A stretch of 20,928 nt of DNA, taken from the NCBI GenBank assembly GCA_018065685.1, contig JAGHSU010000046.1, forward strand, positions 1-20,928, read 5' to 3'. The position numbers were made by a program, and so were the translations under genes. Under the pieces are notes generated by a model. The model was not told the origin of the DNA. It saw only the letters and a list, made by a program, of their open reading frames with translations, and ran no database searches. Origin of the DNA: Candidatus Methanocorpusculum equi (GTDB taxonomy: Archaea; Halobacteriota; Methanomicrobia; Methanomicrobiales; Methanocorpusculaceae). This document shows, piece after piece, positions 8,078-14,180 of the stretch (the first letter of the stretch is position 1; each line of letters starts with the position of its first letter).

Positions 8078-9250
8078 ATGCCGTCGCGCTGTTCCGTCTG
8101 CAAAGGGCGCGGGATGTGCGGGCTTCCAAGATGCCCCATCTCCTCCCGGTTTCACGCCCTTCACAACACAAAGCCTGTCTCAGACTATATGGGTGCTTCC
8201 CCTTCGGTTTTTGTCGGAAGCTATGGCTATCCGAAGGTTGTCGGAGGCCCCCTTATGATAAATGATTCGGACAACCCCCTCGACTGGATTCAGCGCGGGC
8301 TTTCCATCGACGACATTGTATCAATCCGTTCCCGGACAATCCGCGGCGGAAAAGAGATGGATATCAAAGCCCCTGTTATCGACAAGGTTCAGGAGATTGC
8401 GTTATCCTCAAAGCCGCTCGATGTCGAGGTTGCCTTTACCAAACCGATTCAGTTTGACTTATCCTTCGACGGGGATGTAACGCCCGTGGGGCTTTCCGGC
8501 GAGATGAAAAAACTCGATGTCATCGATAACGCTTCGGTCTCGCTGGTGGTTGATGCCTGTACCTCGGATACGGACCTTAAGTCAACCGAGGCGGCGCGGA
8601 TTCTTTTTGAGAACGGGACCGATGTGTATAAAATAACCAATCTGCTCTCGGCAGGGCTTCTGGGCCTTGGGAAGAACCGGCGGGCGGTTCCGACACGCTG
8701 GGCAATCACAGCAACGGATGATATGATCTGTACTGCGTACAAAAAAGAGATTGTGCACTATCCGGCTCTGTCGGAGTTTGAGGTGTACTGTTCGGAGCTT
8801 CACGGAAACCGGCTGTGCTTTATCCTGATTCCTGCAAACGACTGGAGGTTTGAGATGCTTGAGCGGTGGCAGAAGCATTCACTCTGGGCTGAGGAGGAGG
8901 ATTCCATTATTGTTGACCGCGAGGCGGGGATGACCAAGCGGGAGTACTCGCCGATTGCAGGCGGCTATTATGCGGCGCGGCTTGCAGTACTTGAGCATCT
9001 GAAAAGGGCCGGGCGGTGTGCGCGGGTTATCTGTATCCGTGATATTTCAGGTGAGTACTGGGCGCCTCTTGGCGTGTGGGTGGTGCGGGAGGCCGCACAT
9101 AAGTCGCTTTCTTCTGCACCGGTGAAGGTGTCAACCTTGTCTGATGCGGTGAATGCTGCGGCGTTTAAGATTGGAAGCCGGTTCTGGGTGCCGCAGATTG
9201 AGATGATCCGCGATATGAAGGCGCAGAAGAGTATTTTTGATTTCCGGTGA
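8078..9250 (+). CDS. nreA: NreA-family archaeal DNA repair protein
   Basis: Nre proteins are archaea-specific and linked to repair of DNA damage. Haloarchaeal work ties NreA to PCNA and to UvrA-dependent repair of mitomycin-type lesions. The N-terminus has the diagnostic zinc motif CSVCKGRGMCGLPRC (Cys5, 8, 14, 19), followed by the conserved blocks YMGASPSVFVGSYGYPKV and GPL. The extreme C-terminus QKSIFDFR (residues 383-390) resembles a PCNA-interacting peptide: Gln383, Ile386 and Phe389 match, but the second aromatic is Arg. The 390-aa length is normal. It is divergent from the BtuF-like gene and convergent with the DUF2115 gene. The stop codon lies inside a 15-bp tandem duplication. Confidence 0.92.
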   Translation: MPSRCSVCKGRGMCGLPRCPISSRFHALHNTKPVSDYMGASPSVFVGSYGYPKVVGGPLMINDSDNPLDWIQRGLSIDDIVSIRSRTIRGGKEMDIKAPVIDKVQEIALSSKPLDVEVAFTKPIQFDLSFDGDVTPVGLSGEMKKLDVIDNASVSLVVDACTSDTDLKSTEAARILFENGTDVYKITNLLSAGLLGLGKNRRAVPTRWAITATDDMICTAYKKEIVHYPALSEFEVYCSELHGNRLCFILIPANDWRFEMLERWQKHSLWAEEEDSIIVDREAGMTKREYSPIAGGYYAARLAVLEHLKRAGRCARVICIRDISGEYWAPLGVWVVREAAHKSLSSAPVKVSTLSDAVNAAAFKIGSRFWVPQIEMIRDMKAQKSIFDFR

Positions 9251-9280
9251 GCTGATTTCCGGTGAGCTGATTTCGGGCAG
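9238..9280 (+). repeat. 15-bp tandem duplication across the nreA stop
   Basis: TGATTTCCGGTGAGC occurs at 9238-9252 and again, identically, at 9253-9267. A partial third copy (TGATTTCGGGC) starts at 9268. The first copy encodes the last NreA residues (FDFR) and its stop. Because the period is five codons, the later copies repeat the same tail code after the stop. Confidence 0.85.
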
Positions 9281-9290
9281 GGGGTGAGTT

Positions 9291-9317
9291 GTGCGGCGGG
9301 TTTTTTCCGCACCCGCC
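9291..9317. terminator. Hairpin and T-run between convergent nreA and DUF2115 genes
   Basis: GTGCGG (9291-9296) pairs with CCGCAC (9307-9312), and an overlapping alternative pairs GGCGGG with CCCGCC (9312-9317). Six T at 9301-9306 occupy the loop rather than the tail. On the plus strand a GC-rich stretch followed by T6 could terminate nreA. Confidence 0.4.
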
Positions 9318-9319
9318 TC

Positions 9320-9922
9320 TCACCTGCACCGTTCATCCTGAACCGCGGGACAGAAGTTGCAGAGCGCCTGCGGCAGGTCATTTTCCTTATCCCTTATCGG
9401 GCAGAGGATAACACCATCCTCTTCTAAAACCTTCCATCCGCCGGGGAACGGTGTTCCTACCGGGTGCCCCGGTTTTCCTGCCAGAAGCATTACATATCCG
9501 TAGACGAGACGATAAAAGAACTTACCTGCAGGCCCTGCAGTACAGGGCCTTGGAAGTTCGTCTGTTGTGTCTGCAGTATCCTCCAAGAGGTGCTCTGCCG
9601 CTGAGCACCAGTAGCTTTTCCAGAGTTCCTCATCGGTTATGTCAAAGCGGGTTCCTGCCCGTACTGCAGCGATACACTCATGGTATTTGTCAAGCAGGTC
9701 CGAGGCGTAGGGGCGGTATCTGCTCCGGTACGGTTCAGGGAGTTTTTCCACCTCATATCTGATGTTTGCGCCAATCAGCTGGAGGTCGCTTATCGTGAAC
9801 CGCTGAAGAGCATGCAGGATGCTGTCTGCTGCCGCTGTGCCGTCTGCTGCATCTGTCAGACCCCGGGATATGTCTTTTGCGAAGGCGAGGAGCTCTTCAT
9901 CAGAATAGTCGAAAAGGTTCAC
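9320..9922 (-). CDS. DUF2115 (UPF0305-like) protein of unknown function
   Basis: The 200-aa soluble protein resembles DUF2115, a family known mostly from methanogens and without an assigned activity. The diagnostic part is C-terminal: FPGGWKVLEEDGVILCPIRDK and then LCNFCPAVQD. Four Cys in the last 40 residues (CPIR, LCNFC, ERC) could bind a metal. The rest is predicted mostly helical and has no signal peptide or membrane segment. The ATG at 9922 lies close to an AT-rich element (9931-9943). A better-spaced candidate box A is at 9952-9960, between two ACCGGT palindromes. The gene is convergent with nreA and divergent from the DUF475 gene, so nothing nearby suggests a partner. Confidence 0.8.
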   Translation of the reverse strand: MNLFDYSDEELLAFAKDISRGLTDAADGTAAADSILHALQRFTISDLQLIGANIRYEVEKLPEPYRSRYRPYASDLLDKYHECIAAVRAGTRFDITDEELWKSYWCSAAEHLLEDTADTTDELPRPCTAGPAGKFFYRLVYGYVMLLAGKPGHPVGTPFPGGWKVLEEDGVILCPIRDKENDLPQALCNFCPAVQDERCR

Positions 9923-9945
9923 GGTTGTCTCTTATTATATTTGTC

Positions 9946-10015
9946 ACCGGTTGTTATAAGTACCGGTGTTTTACTAAGTTTTACTAAAAAGTTCGTTAGG
10001 GAAGAGATATATATC
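9946..10015. promoter_or_regulatory. Divergent promoter region with paired repeats upstream of DUF475 gene
   Basis: Two ACCGGT palindromes (9946-9951 and 9962-9967) lie 16 bp apart and flank TTATAAG, a candidate minus-strand box A. Next come two perfect 10-bp direct repeats GTTTTACTAA (9968-9977, 9978-9987), one helical turn apart. The plus-strand box A GATATATATC (10006-10015) follows, about 30 nt before the ATG at 10044. The layout suggests regulator binding controlling one or both divergent genes. Confidence 0.5.
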
Positions 10016-10043
10016 ATCTGCACGAAATACTACACACATCTTT

Positions 10044-11006
10044 ATGGACATTCTCTATGCGGTACTTATCGTCATCGGTCTCTGTGTATTCGAGACAATA
10101 GCAAGCATAGACAATGCTATAATTAATGCTGACATCCTCTCCACCATGAAAGAGTGGGCGCGCAAGTGGTTCCTTGTCTGGGGACTGCTTATCGCGGTCT
10201 TCGTCGTGCGCGGACTTCTTCCGTGGATAATCATCTGGGTCTCCGCCCCGTCGCTTGGCCCGATCGGAGCTCTCACTGCAACATTTTCCGGAGACGGCGC
10301 CGCAGCGGCCGCGATTGAAGCAAGCGCCCCCTATCTGCTCTTAGGAGGCGGTGTGTTCCTGGCGCTCCTCTTCCTCCACTGGCTCATGGCCGAAGAGAAA
10401 AACTGCATCGTCCCCGGAGAGCGCATCATTCAGAACGCAGAACCCTGGTTTACTGCAGCAGCCGCAGTGTTCCTTCTGGCCCTCATCCTCATCTCCCTGC
10501 CGTACAACCCTGCGCTTGCAGCAGCGGCCGCAGTCGGGTTTGCCGTATTCTTCATCATGATGGGTATCCGCCACTTCGCGGATAAAAAATCACTCGAACT
10601 GGAAAAGGCCGGAAACAACCAGGATGAAAAGCTTGCGAAGCACTCGGATGTCAGCAAACTCGTCCTGCTGGAAGTAATCGACGCCTCCTTCTCAGTCGAC
10701 GGCGTGGTAGGAGCCTTTGCCTTTACCATGTCCGTCCCGCTGATTTTAATCGGAAACGGTCTGGGAGCTCTTGTTGTACGTCAGCTGACGATTAAAAACA
10801 TCGACAACATCAAAAAATTTGCATACCTGAAAAACGGTGCCATGTACTCTATTCTCTGTCTCGCTGTTCTGATGTGTGCCGAGGCATTCGGGCTTGAACT
10901 TCCGGTGTGGGTTGCCCCGGCGGCGACCATCCTAATCGTAGGTATTTTCCTGTTATTATCCATTATCAGAATAAAAAAGGGCAAATTCGGGGTCTGTAAA
11001 ATTTAA
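10044..11006 (+). CDS. DUF475/TerC-like integral membrane protein
   Basis: The 320-aa protein belongs to the DUF475 branch of the TerC-like family. The related TerC and Alx proteins are associated with tellurite resistance or metal ion (Mn2+) export. About seven to eight hydrophobic segments are visible. The first contains ETIASIDNAIINADIL and a later one EVIDASFSVDGVVGAFAFT, the paired acidic signatures that mark the family and plausibly form an ion path. A loop rich in charged residues lies near 185-210. The ATG follows a clear box A by about 30 nt and has no ribosome-binding site, which suggests a nearly leaderless mRNA. No ter genes flank it. Metal export is inference from the family. Confidence 0.85.
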   Translation: MDILYAVLIVIGLCVFETIASIDNAIINADILSTMKEWARKWFLVWGLLIAVFVVRGLLPWIIIWVSAPSLGPIGALTATFSGDGAAAAAIEASAPYLLLGGGVFLALLFLHWLMAEEKNCIVPGERIIQNAEPWFTAAAAVFLLALILISLPYNPALAAAAAVGFAVFFIMMGIRHFADKKSLELEKAGNNQDEKLAKHSDVSKLVLLEVIDASFSVDGVVGAFAFTMSVPLILIGNGLGALVVRQLTIKNIDNIKKFAYLKNGAMYSILCLAVLMCAEAFGLELPVWVAPAATILIVGIFLLLSIIRIKKGKFGVCKI

Positions 11007-11011
11007 AAACC

Positions 11012-11041
11012 CCGTTGATTCCCTTTTTCCGGAAAAAACGG
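11012..11041 (+). terminator. Hairpin after the DUF475 gene
   Basis: A perfect 14-bp palindrome TTTTTCCGGAAAAA (11024-11037) lies a few bases after the DUF475 stop. Outer arms CCGTT (11012-11016) and AACGG (11037-11041) flank it. It probably marks the transcript end, but a palindromic binding site cannot be excluded. Confidence 0.35.
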
Positions 11042-11110
11042 AGTATTTTCCAAAGGGCAGGATATCTGCCGGAAAACACAGTGAACAATAACCTTATCAA
11101 CTATCCGCAC

Positions 11111-11143
11111 AAATAATATACGTACATACGAGTATACGAGGAG
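11111..11143 (+). promoter_or_regulatory. Box A and ribosome-binding site for the Trm112-like operon
   Basis: AATAATATA (11111-11119) is a candidate box A. GAGGAG (11138-11143) is a Shine-Dalgarno 10 nt before the ATG at 11154. This supports the choice of start for the 59-aa gene. Confidence 0.5.
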
Positions 11144-11153
11144 TTTTATCTGT

Positions 11154-11333
11154 ATGAACCGCTGGATATTAGAGTACCTGTGCTGTCCTGTATGCAAAGG
11201 AGACCTCTCCCTGACGGAGACGGAGGGTACGGAAACGGAGATATCCCGGGGAACGCTCACGTGTACACGGTGCGGAAAGAGTTACCCGGTTGAAAACGGG
11301 ATTGCCGATCTCCTTCCCGAAAAAGAAAGGTGA
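11154..11333 (+). CDS. Trm112-like small zinc ribbon protein
   Basis: This 59-aa gene encodes MNRWILEYLCCPVCKGDL at its start, then CTRCGKSYPVENGIADLLP. The CPVC/CTRC pairs (Cys11 and Cys14, Cys37 and Cys40) and the final YPV.NGI.DLLP block are the signature of the Trm112/UPF0434 family. These proteins bind and stabilise methyltransferases acting on tRNA, rRNA and release factor; which partners apply here is not visible. The ATG has a GAGGAG ribosome-binding site. The stop overlaps a possible GTG start of the next gene (GTGA), so it heads a three-gene operon ending in cbiB. It is below common length cut-offs and easily missed. Confidence 0.85.
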   Translation: MNRWILEYLCCPVCKGDLSLTETEGTETEISRGTLTCTRCGKSYPVENGIADLLPEKER

Positions 11334-11344
11334 ATATAGTCATT

Positions 11345-11911
11345 ATGTCGTTACTGGAAATTCAGATGAATCGTCTCGGGATTAATTCGATTGAAATATC
11401 CCACAAAGATATTGAGGTGAGTGTCGGAACTCCGCTTCATGTCAAGATTACCAATTATGGTGCACCAACCCATGTTACGCTGAAGACTGACGGGGGTGCA
11501 TACACCCCGTTTACCTATGAAAACATCTATCTCGAGGCTGAATCCGAAATAAGCATACCAATCCTCTCAAACGCCGGCGAAGGATCGTTTGTCCTGAATG
11601 TTATCTCCGGATACGGTATGCGCAAAGCCGAGGTTATCGTAAATGTCATAAAACCGCAGCCGGAGCCGGAAATTCCGCTGGAAGAGGCAGTCTTCAGAGA
11701 AGAGGTGAGACCACAGCGGGCTCCCTCATCACATAAAGCCGGAAAAATTATCGGCTGCATTGTCCTGCCGGTAATTGCCCTCGTATGGCTTATTGTCTGG
11801 TTCTTCCTCCTCGGCCCCTTATATCCCGCATTTCCGGGTGTCGCTGCAGCCGGAATTGTATTTGTACTGATGCTTGCCGGAATTCTCATTACATGGCTTT
11901 CGGCACGCTGA
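11345..11911 (+). CDS. Archaeal membrane-anchored beta-domain protein (DUF7524-like)
   Basis: The chain of about 188 aa has an N-terminal beta-rich domain. VKITNYGAPTHVTLK and a later FVLNVISGYGMRKAEVIVNV are suggestive of an immunoglobulin-like fold. A Pro/Glu linker follows, then two C-terminal transmembrane helices (about the last 65 residues). It resembles a conserved archaeal family I recall as DUF7524, with unknown function; this assignment is tentative. I chose ATG 11345 because GGTGA (11329-11333) is a suitably spaced ribosome-binding site. A GTG at 11330 would add five residues and overlap the previous stop. The beta domain has no signal peptide, so its side of the membrane is uncertain. 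Its 3' end overlaps the start of cbiB. Confidence 0.65.
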   Translation: MSLLEIQMNRLGINSIEISHKDIEVSVGTPLHVKITNYGAPTHVTLKTDGGAYTPFTYENIYLEAESEISIPILSNAGEGSFVLNVISGYGMRKAEVIVNVIKPQPEPEIPLEEAVFREEVRPQRAPSSHKAGKIIGCIVLPVIALVWLIVWFFLLGPLYPAFPGVAAAGIVFVLMLAGILITWLSAR

Positions 11912-12833
11912 CACTTTTTTTGGTCTTCTTCTCGACAGAATAATCGGAGACCCCGCCGGCAGATTTCATCCGGTAGCTCTTCTTGGAAATCTTATCGGAT
12001 GCTGGGGTAAGACAGACAGGTATCCGGAAAAATATGAACGGGCAGCAGGCATCTGCGGATGGCTTGTAACCGTTGCCGTCTGTCTTCTTCCCTGTGTTCT
12101 CATCTGCCTCTTTGCACCCGTCTGGGTAACTGTCATTTTTTCCATAGTGGCCCTTTCATTCTGTATCGGCTGGCGTTCTCTGGAAGAACATGTAAAAAAT
12201 GTTGAGTCAGCCCTTGGCAGAGGAGATGAAGAGGGAAGGCGTGCTGTTTCAATGATGATAAGCCGGGATACAAAAACCCTCACCGCAGAACAGATCAGAT
12301 CCGGCGCATACGAGTCTGCCGCGGAAAACCTGACGGACAGCATCATTGCCCCTGTCTTCTGGTTTGTGGTGTTTGAACTCCTCTTCGGTGCGGGTATCTG
12401 CGGCGCAGTACTCTTCCGGGCAGCAAATACCATGGATGCAATGCTCGGCTACCGGGATGAAAGAATACACATCGGCTGGTTTTCGGCACGGATGGATGAC
12501 ATACTGGCCTATCTTCCGGCACGGGTTACGGGAATTCTTCTCATCATCATCTATGCCGTCTGCGGAAAAGGAAAGAAGGCATTTTCCGTCTTCCTTCGCG
12601 ACAGGAAAAAACGTCCCGGATTCAACGGCGGCATCCCCATGAGCCTTATTGCGGGCGGCTGCGGCATTCAGTTTGAAAAACCGGGTGTTTACAAAATCGG
12701 GAATCCGATGCGGACGCTCAAAGAAGGCGGGCCTGCAGTTATCAGCAGTGTACGTGCTGCCTCTTTATTTGCAGCAGTCATCGGCATGGTGCTTCTGTTT
12801 TTCCTCCGCACCCATATCCCTCTGTTTTTCTGA
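11874..12833 (+). CDS. cbiB: Adenosylcobinamide-phosphate synthase CbiB (start ambiguous)
   Basis: CbiB/CobD joins adenosylcobyric acid to aminopropanol (phosphate), a membrane-bound step of corrinoid synthesis and salvage. The family core is clear from LLLDRIIGDPAGRFHPVALLGNLIG onward, with SGAYESAAENLTDSIIAPVFW, RAANTMDAMLGYRDER, and FNGGIPMSLIAGGCG with GNP...RTLKEGG near the end. Four to five hydrophobic segments are present. The only in-frame start is TTG 11874, which gives an atypical polar N-terminus (MPEFSLHGFRHADTFFG). An ATG at 11893, one frame off, would give MAFGTLTLF, a typical CbiB membrane start, if the frame moved -1 at the T7 run (11915-11921). The gene end is certain and the start is not. 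Confidence 0.9.
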   Translation: MPEFSLHGFRHADTFFGLLLDRIIGDPAGRFHPVALLGNLIGCWGKTDRYPEKYERAAGICGWLVTVAVCLLPCVLICLFAPVWVTVIFSIVALSFCIGWRSLEEHVKNVESALGRGDEEGRRAVSMMISRDTKTLTAEQIRSGAYESAAENLTDSIIAPVFWFVVFELLFGAGICGAVLFRAANTMDAMLGYRDERIHIGWFSARMDDILAYLPARVTGILLIIIYAVCGKGKKAFSVFLRDRKKRPGFNGGIPMSLIAGGCGIQFEKPGVYKIGNPMRTLKEGGPAVISSVRAASLFAAVIGMVLLFFLRTHIPLFF

Positions 12834-12840
12834 GGGGGCA

Positions 12841-12889
12841 GTATACATTTATACAAAAATACAAAACAAACCGTTTTTAATATTATAAG
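12841..12889 (+). promoter_or_regulatory. Promoter with inverted repeat before the XRE regulator
   Basis: GTATA-CATT-TATAC (12841-12854) is an inverted repeat with 5-bp arms. It lies about 20 nt before an AT-rich box A region (12874-12889, TTTTTAATATTATAAG), itself 31-46 nt from the ATG at 12920. A repeat at this site could be an autoregulatory operator. Confidence 0.45.
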
Positions 12890-12919
12890 ACCAATTAAAT
12901 AAGAGTTAGTGTATCATTC

Positions 12920-13405
12920 ATGTTTGCAAAACGTATTTTTGAGACAGAGTTCAGTACAGCCCTGAAGGAGGAACTCGAGTCCCGCGGGATGAGTGTACGG
13001 CAGCTCTCGGCACTTACCGGGATTCCGCCAACCACCCTGTACAAGGTCCTCTCCGGAGAACGCGATCCGCGTTTTTCAACGGTAAAACGGATATCAGGTG
13101 TTTTTACCCCAAATTACGGCAAGTTCATAGCCGTAATCGCCGTAAAGTTCCTGCTGGATGATGTGGAGGGAACGCGGATTACCTGTAACGGCTCGGAGTA
13201 CCGGATTAAAGGGTATGCCGCGGGCTCCTATGAGGAGTGTCTTGTAGCAGCGGTTCAGGCCAGAAATGACGGTGCATCAGGAATAATCTGTGCCCCTATC
13301 TTATCCTCCCTCGTCGAAAAACTGGTTGACATTCCGGTAGCTATCATGAAGCCGGAATCGCTTACCATAAACTCCGCAGCCGAATCGCTTGCAAAGCGTC
13401 TGTGA
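12920..13405 (+). CDS. XRE-type helix-turn-helix regulator with C-terminal sensing domain
   Basis: The 161-aa protein has a Cro/CI-type helix-turn-helix at about residues 22-60 (MSVRQLSALTGIPPTTLYKVLSGERDPRFSTVKRI). The C-terminal half looks like an alpha/beta domain (about residues 85-155). EECLVAAVQARNDGASGIICAPI followed by VDIPVAIMKPESLTI is reminiscent of the PrpR N-terminal or periplasmic-binding-like sensor fold. A small ligand or peptide may therefore be sensed. The target is unknown. Placement after cbiB and before a zinc ribbon gene does not settle it, and autoregulation through the upstream inverted repeat is a guess. The ATG follows a good box A. Confidence 0.8.
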   Translation: MFAKRIFETEFSTALKEELESRGMSVRQLSALTGIPPTTLYKVLSGERDPRFSTVKRISGVFTPNYGKFIAVIAVKFLLDDVEGTRITCNGSEYRIKGYAAGSYEECLVAAVQARNDGASGIICAPILSSLVEKLVDIPVAIMKPESLTINSAAESLAKRL

Positions 13406-13445
13406 TGTGTCTGAAGGCCTGGGGCCATGTTTAACTCAATTTTTC

Positions 13446-13516
13446 CACATAATATCGAACAATTTCCGGAAAATTATGTGTGATAATCTGACGTAAAACA
13501 AGGATTCGTCCGTCAG
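13446..13516. promoter_or_regulatory. Nested inverted repeats between regulator and DUF1922-like gene
   Basis: CACATAAT (13446-13453) pairs with ATTATGTG (13473-13480). The loop holds a 10-bp palindrome TTTCCGGAAA (13463-13472). Further on, CTGACG (13488-13493) pairs with CGTCAG (13511-13516). The 164-nt gap otherwise holds no ORF. The repeats could be terminators for the regulator gene or operators for the next gene. Confidence 0.35.
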
Positions 13517-13569
13517 GTTCAAAAAGATACATTTTTCGTATTGTACGTCAACAATTTGTAAAGATAAGT

Positions 13570-13836
13570 ATGAGCAGATACTGGTTAATCCGCTGTCCCA
13601 ACTGTCATGAGTTCACGTATACCGACAGGTATGGAAAGTGGAAGCTCTGCCCGACCTGCGGAGAGATTATTTCTCTCTCTTCGGTTCCTGTCTATCTGGA
13701 AGTGGATGATTACTCCGAGGCGGAAGGACTGGTCGAGGCGGTAGAATCCTATCTTAAGCATACCGGCCGCGCGGATTTATCACCGGAAGAGGTTGTTCTC
13801 GTCAGAAAAAAGTATATGGAATGGCTGGGGAAATAA
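13570..13836 (+). CDS. DUF1922-like zinc ribbon protein
   Basis: The 88-aa protein starts with a zinc ribbon: CPNC (Cys9 and Cys12) and CPTC (Cys27 and Cys30) separated by an aromatic beta hairpin. An acidic stretch follows, with a helix LEVDDYSEAEGLVEAVESYL. This layout resembles DUF1922, a small family seen in methanogens with unknown function; ...DDxxEAxxLV... is its recurring helix. No membrane segment or signal peptide is present. A nucleic-acid or protein-binding adaptor role is plausible only from the fold. The start codon is the first ATG in frame, and no ribosome-binding site is obvious. A pyrimidine-rich tract follows the stop. Confidence 0.7.
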   Translation: MSRYWLIRCPNCHEFTYTDRYGKWKLCPTCGEIISLSSVPVYLEVDDYSEAEGLVEAVESYLKHTGRADLSPEEVVLVRKKYMEWLGK

Positions 13837-13847
13837 AAAAAATCTGT

Positions 13848-13870
13848 TTATTCTCTTCTTCTCTTTTTCC
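13848..13870 (+). terminator. T-rich terminator tract
   Basis: A pyrimidine-rich run with several T clusters (13848-13870) begins 12 nt after the DUF1922-like stop. It ends just before the stop of the convergent small zinc protein gene. U-rich tracts without hairpins are the usual intrinsic terminators in archaea. Confidence 0.5.
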
Positions 13871-13874
13871 GTAT

Positions 13875-14027
13875 TTACCAGAGTCTGCCGCATTTCGGGC
13901 AGAGAATCGCAGGCCTTCTGCCGCATCTCGGGCATATCAGACGTCCGTGTGAATCCTGGGTCAGTTCAGATCCGCAGTGCCGGCAGTAAATATCATTGGT
14001 ATATCCGCAATAGTGCTGAACAGGCAT
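13875..14027 (-). CDS. Small 50-aa multi-CxxC zinc ribbon protein
   Basis: The minus-strand ORF encodes 50 residues: MPVQHYCGYTNDIYCRHCG at the start, CPRCGRRPAIL in the middle and CPKCGRLW at the end. Cys pairs at 15/18, 32/35 and 43/46 form one and a half zinc ribbons, with Cys7 as a possible extra ligand. The last two knuckles and their DNA are near repeats of each other. Archaeal genomes commonly encode such tiny zinc ribbon proteins, often of unknown function. An AT-rich element (14030-14043) sits immediately upstream, closer than a normal box A, and no ribosome-binding site is visible. Cysteine spacing and protein-like composition make it credible despite its size. Confidence 0.65.
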   Translation of the reverse strand: MPVQHYCGYTNDIYCRHCGSELTQDSHGRLICPRCGRRPAILCPKCGRLW

Positions 14028-14132
14028 AGTTAATTATATTATGCTCTTTCAGAGAAGATAGGTTTTTTCCTTTGGCAGGGCCTTTTGTCCTGTAAAATCC
14101 GGCAGAAACCAAAGACATATCGTATCAGACCG

Positions 14133-14178
14133 CATCATTATCGGGATACATCACACCCGGGTACATCATAGCAGGATA
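14133..14178. repeat. 15-16-bp imperfect tandem repeats after uvrB
   Basis: Three imperfect units starting CATCA and ending GGATA or GGGTA lie at 14133-14148, 14149-14163 and 14164-14178, just beyond the uvrB stop. On the minus strand, in a frame different from uvrB, they read as Tyr-Pro-x-x-Met units. The rest of the 14028-14180 gap shows only an inverted pair CTTTGG/CCAAAG (14070-14075, 14109-14114). Confidence 0.6.
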
Positions 14179-14180
14179 CC

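Noticed and set aside
9680..10126. 148-codon plus-strand ORF spanning the DUF2115 start and the DUF475 promoter
   Set aside because: It overlaps conserved genes on both sides, and its translation looks random.
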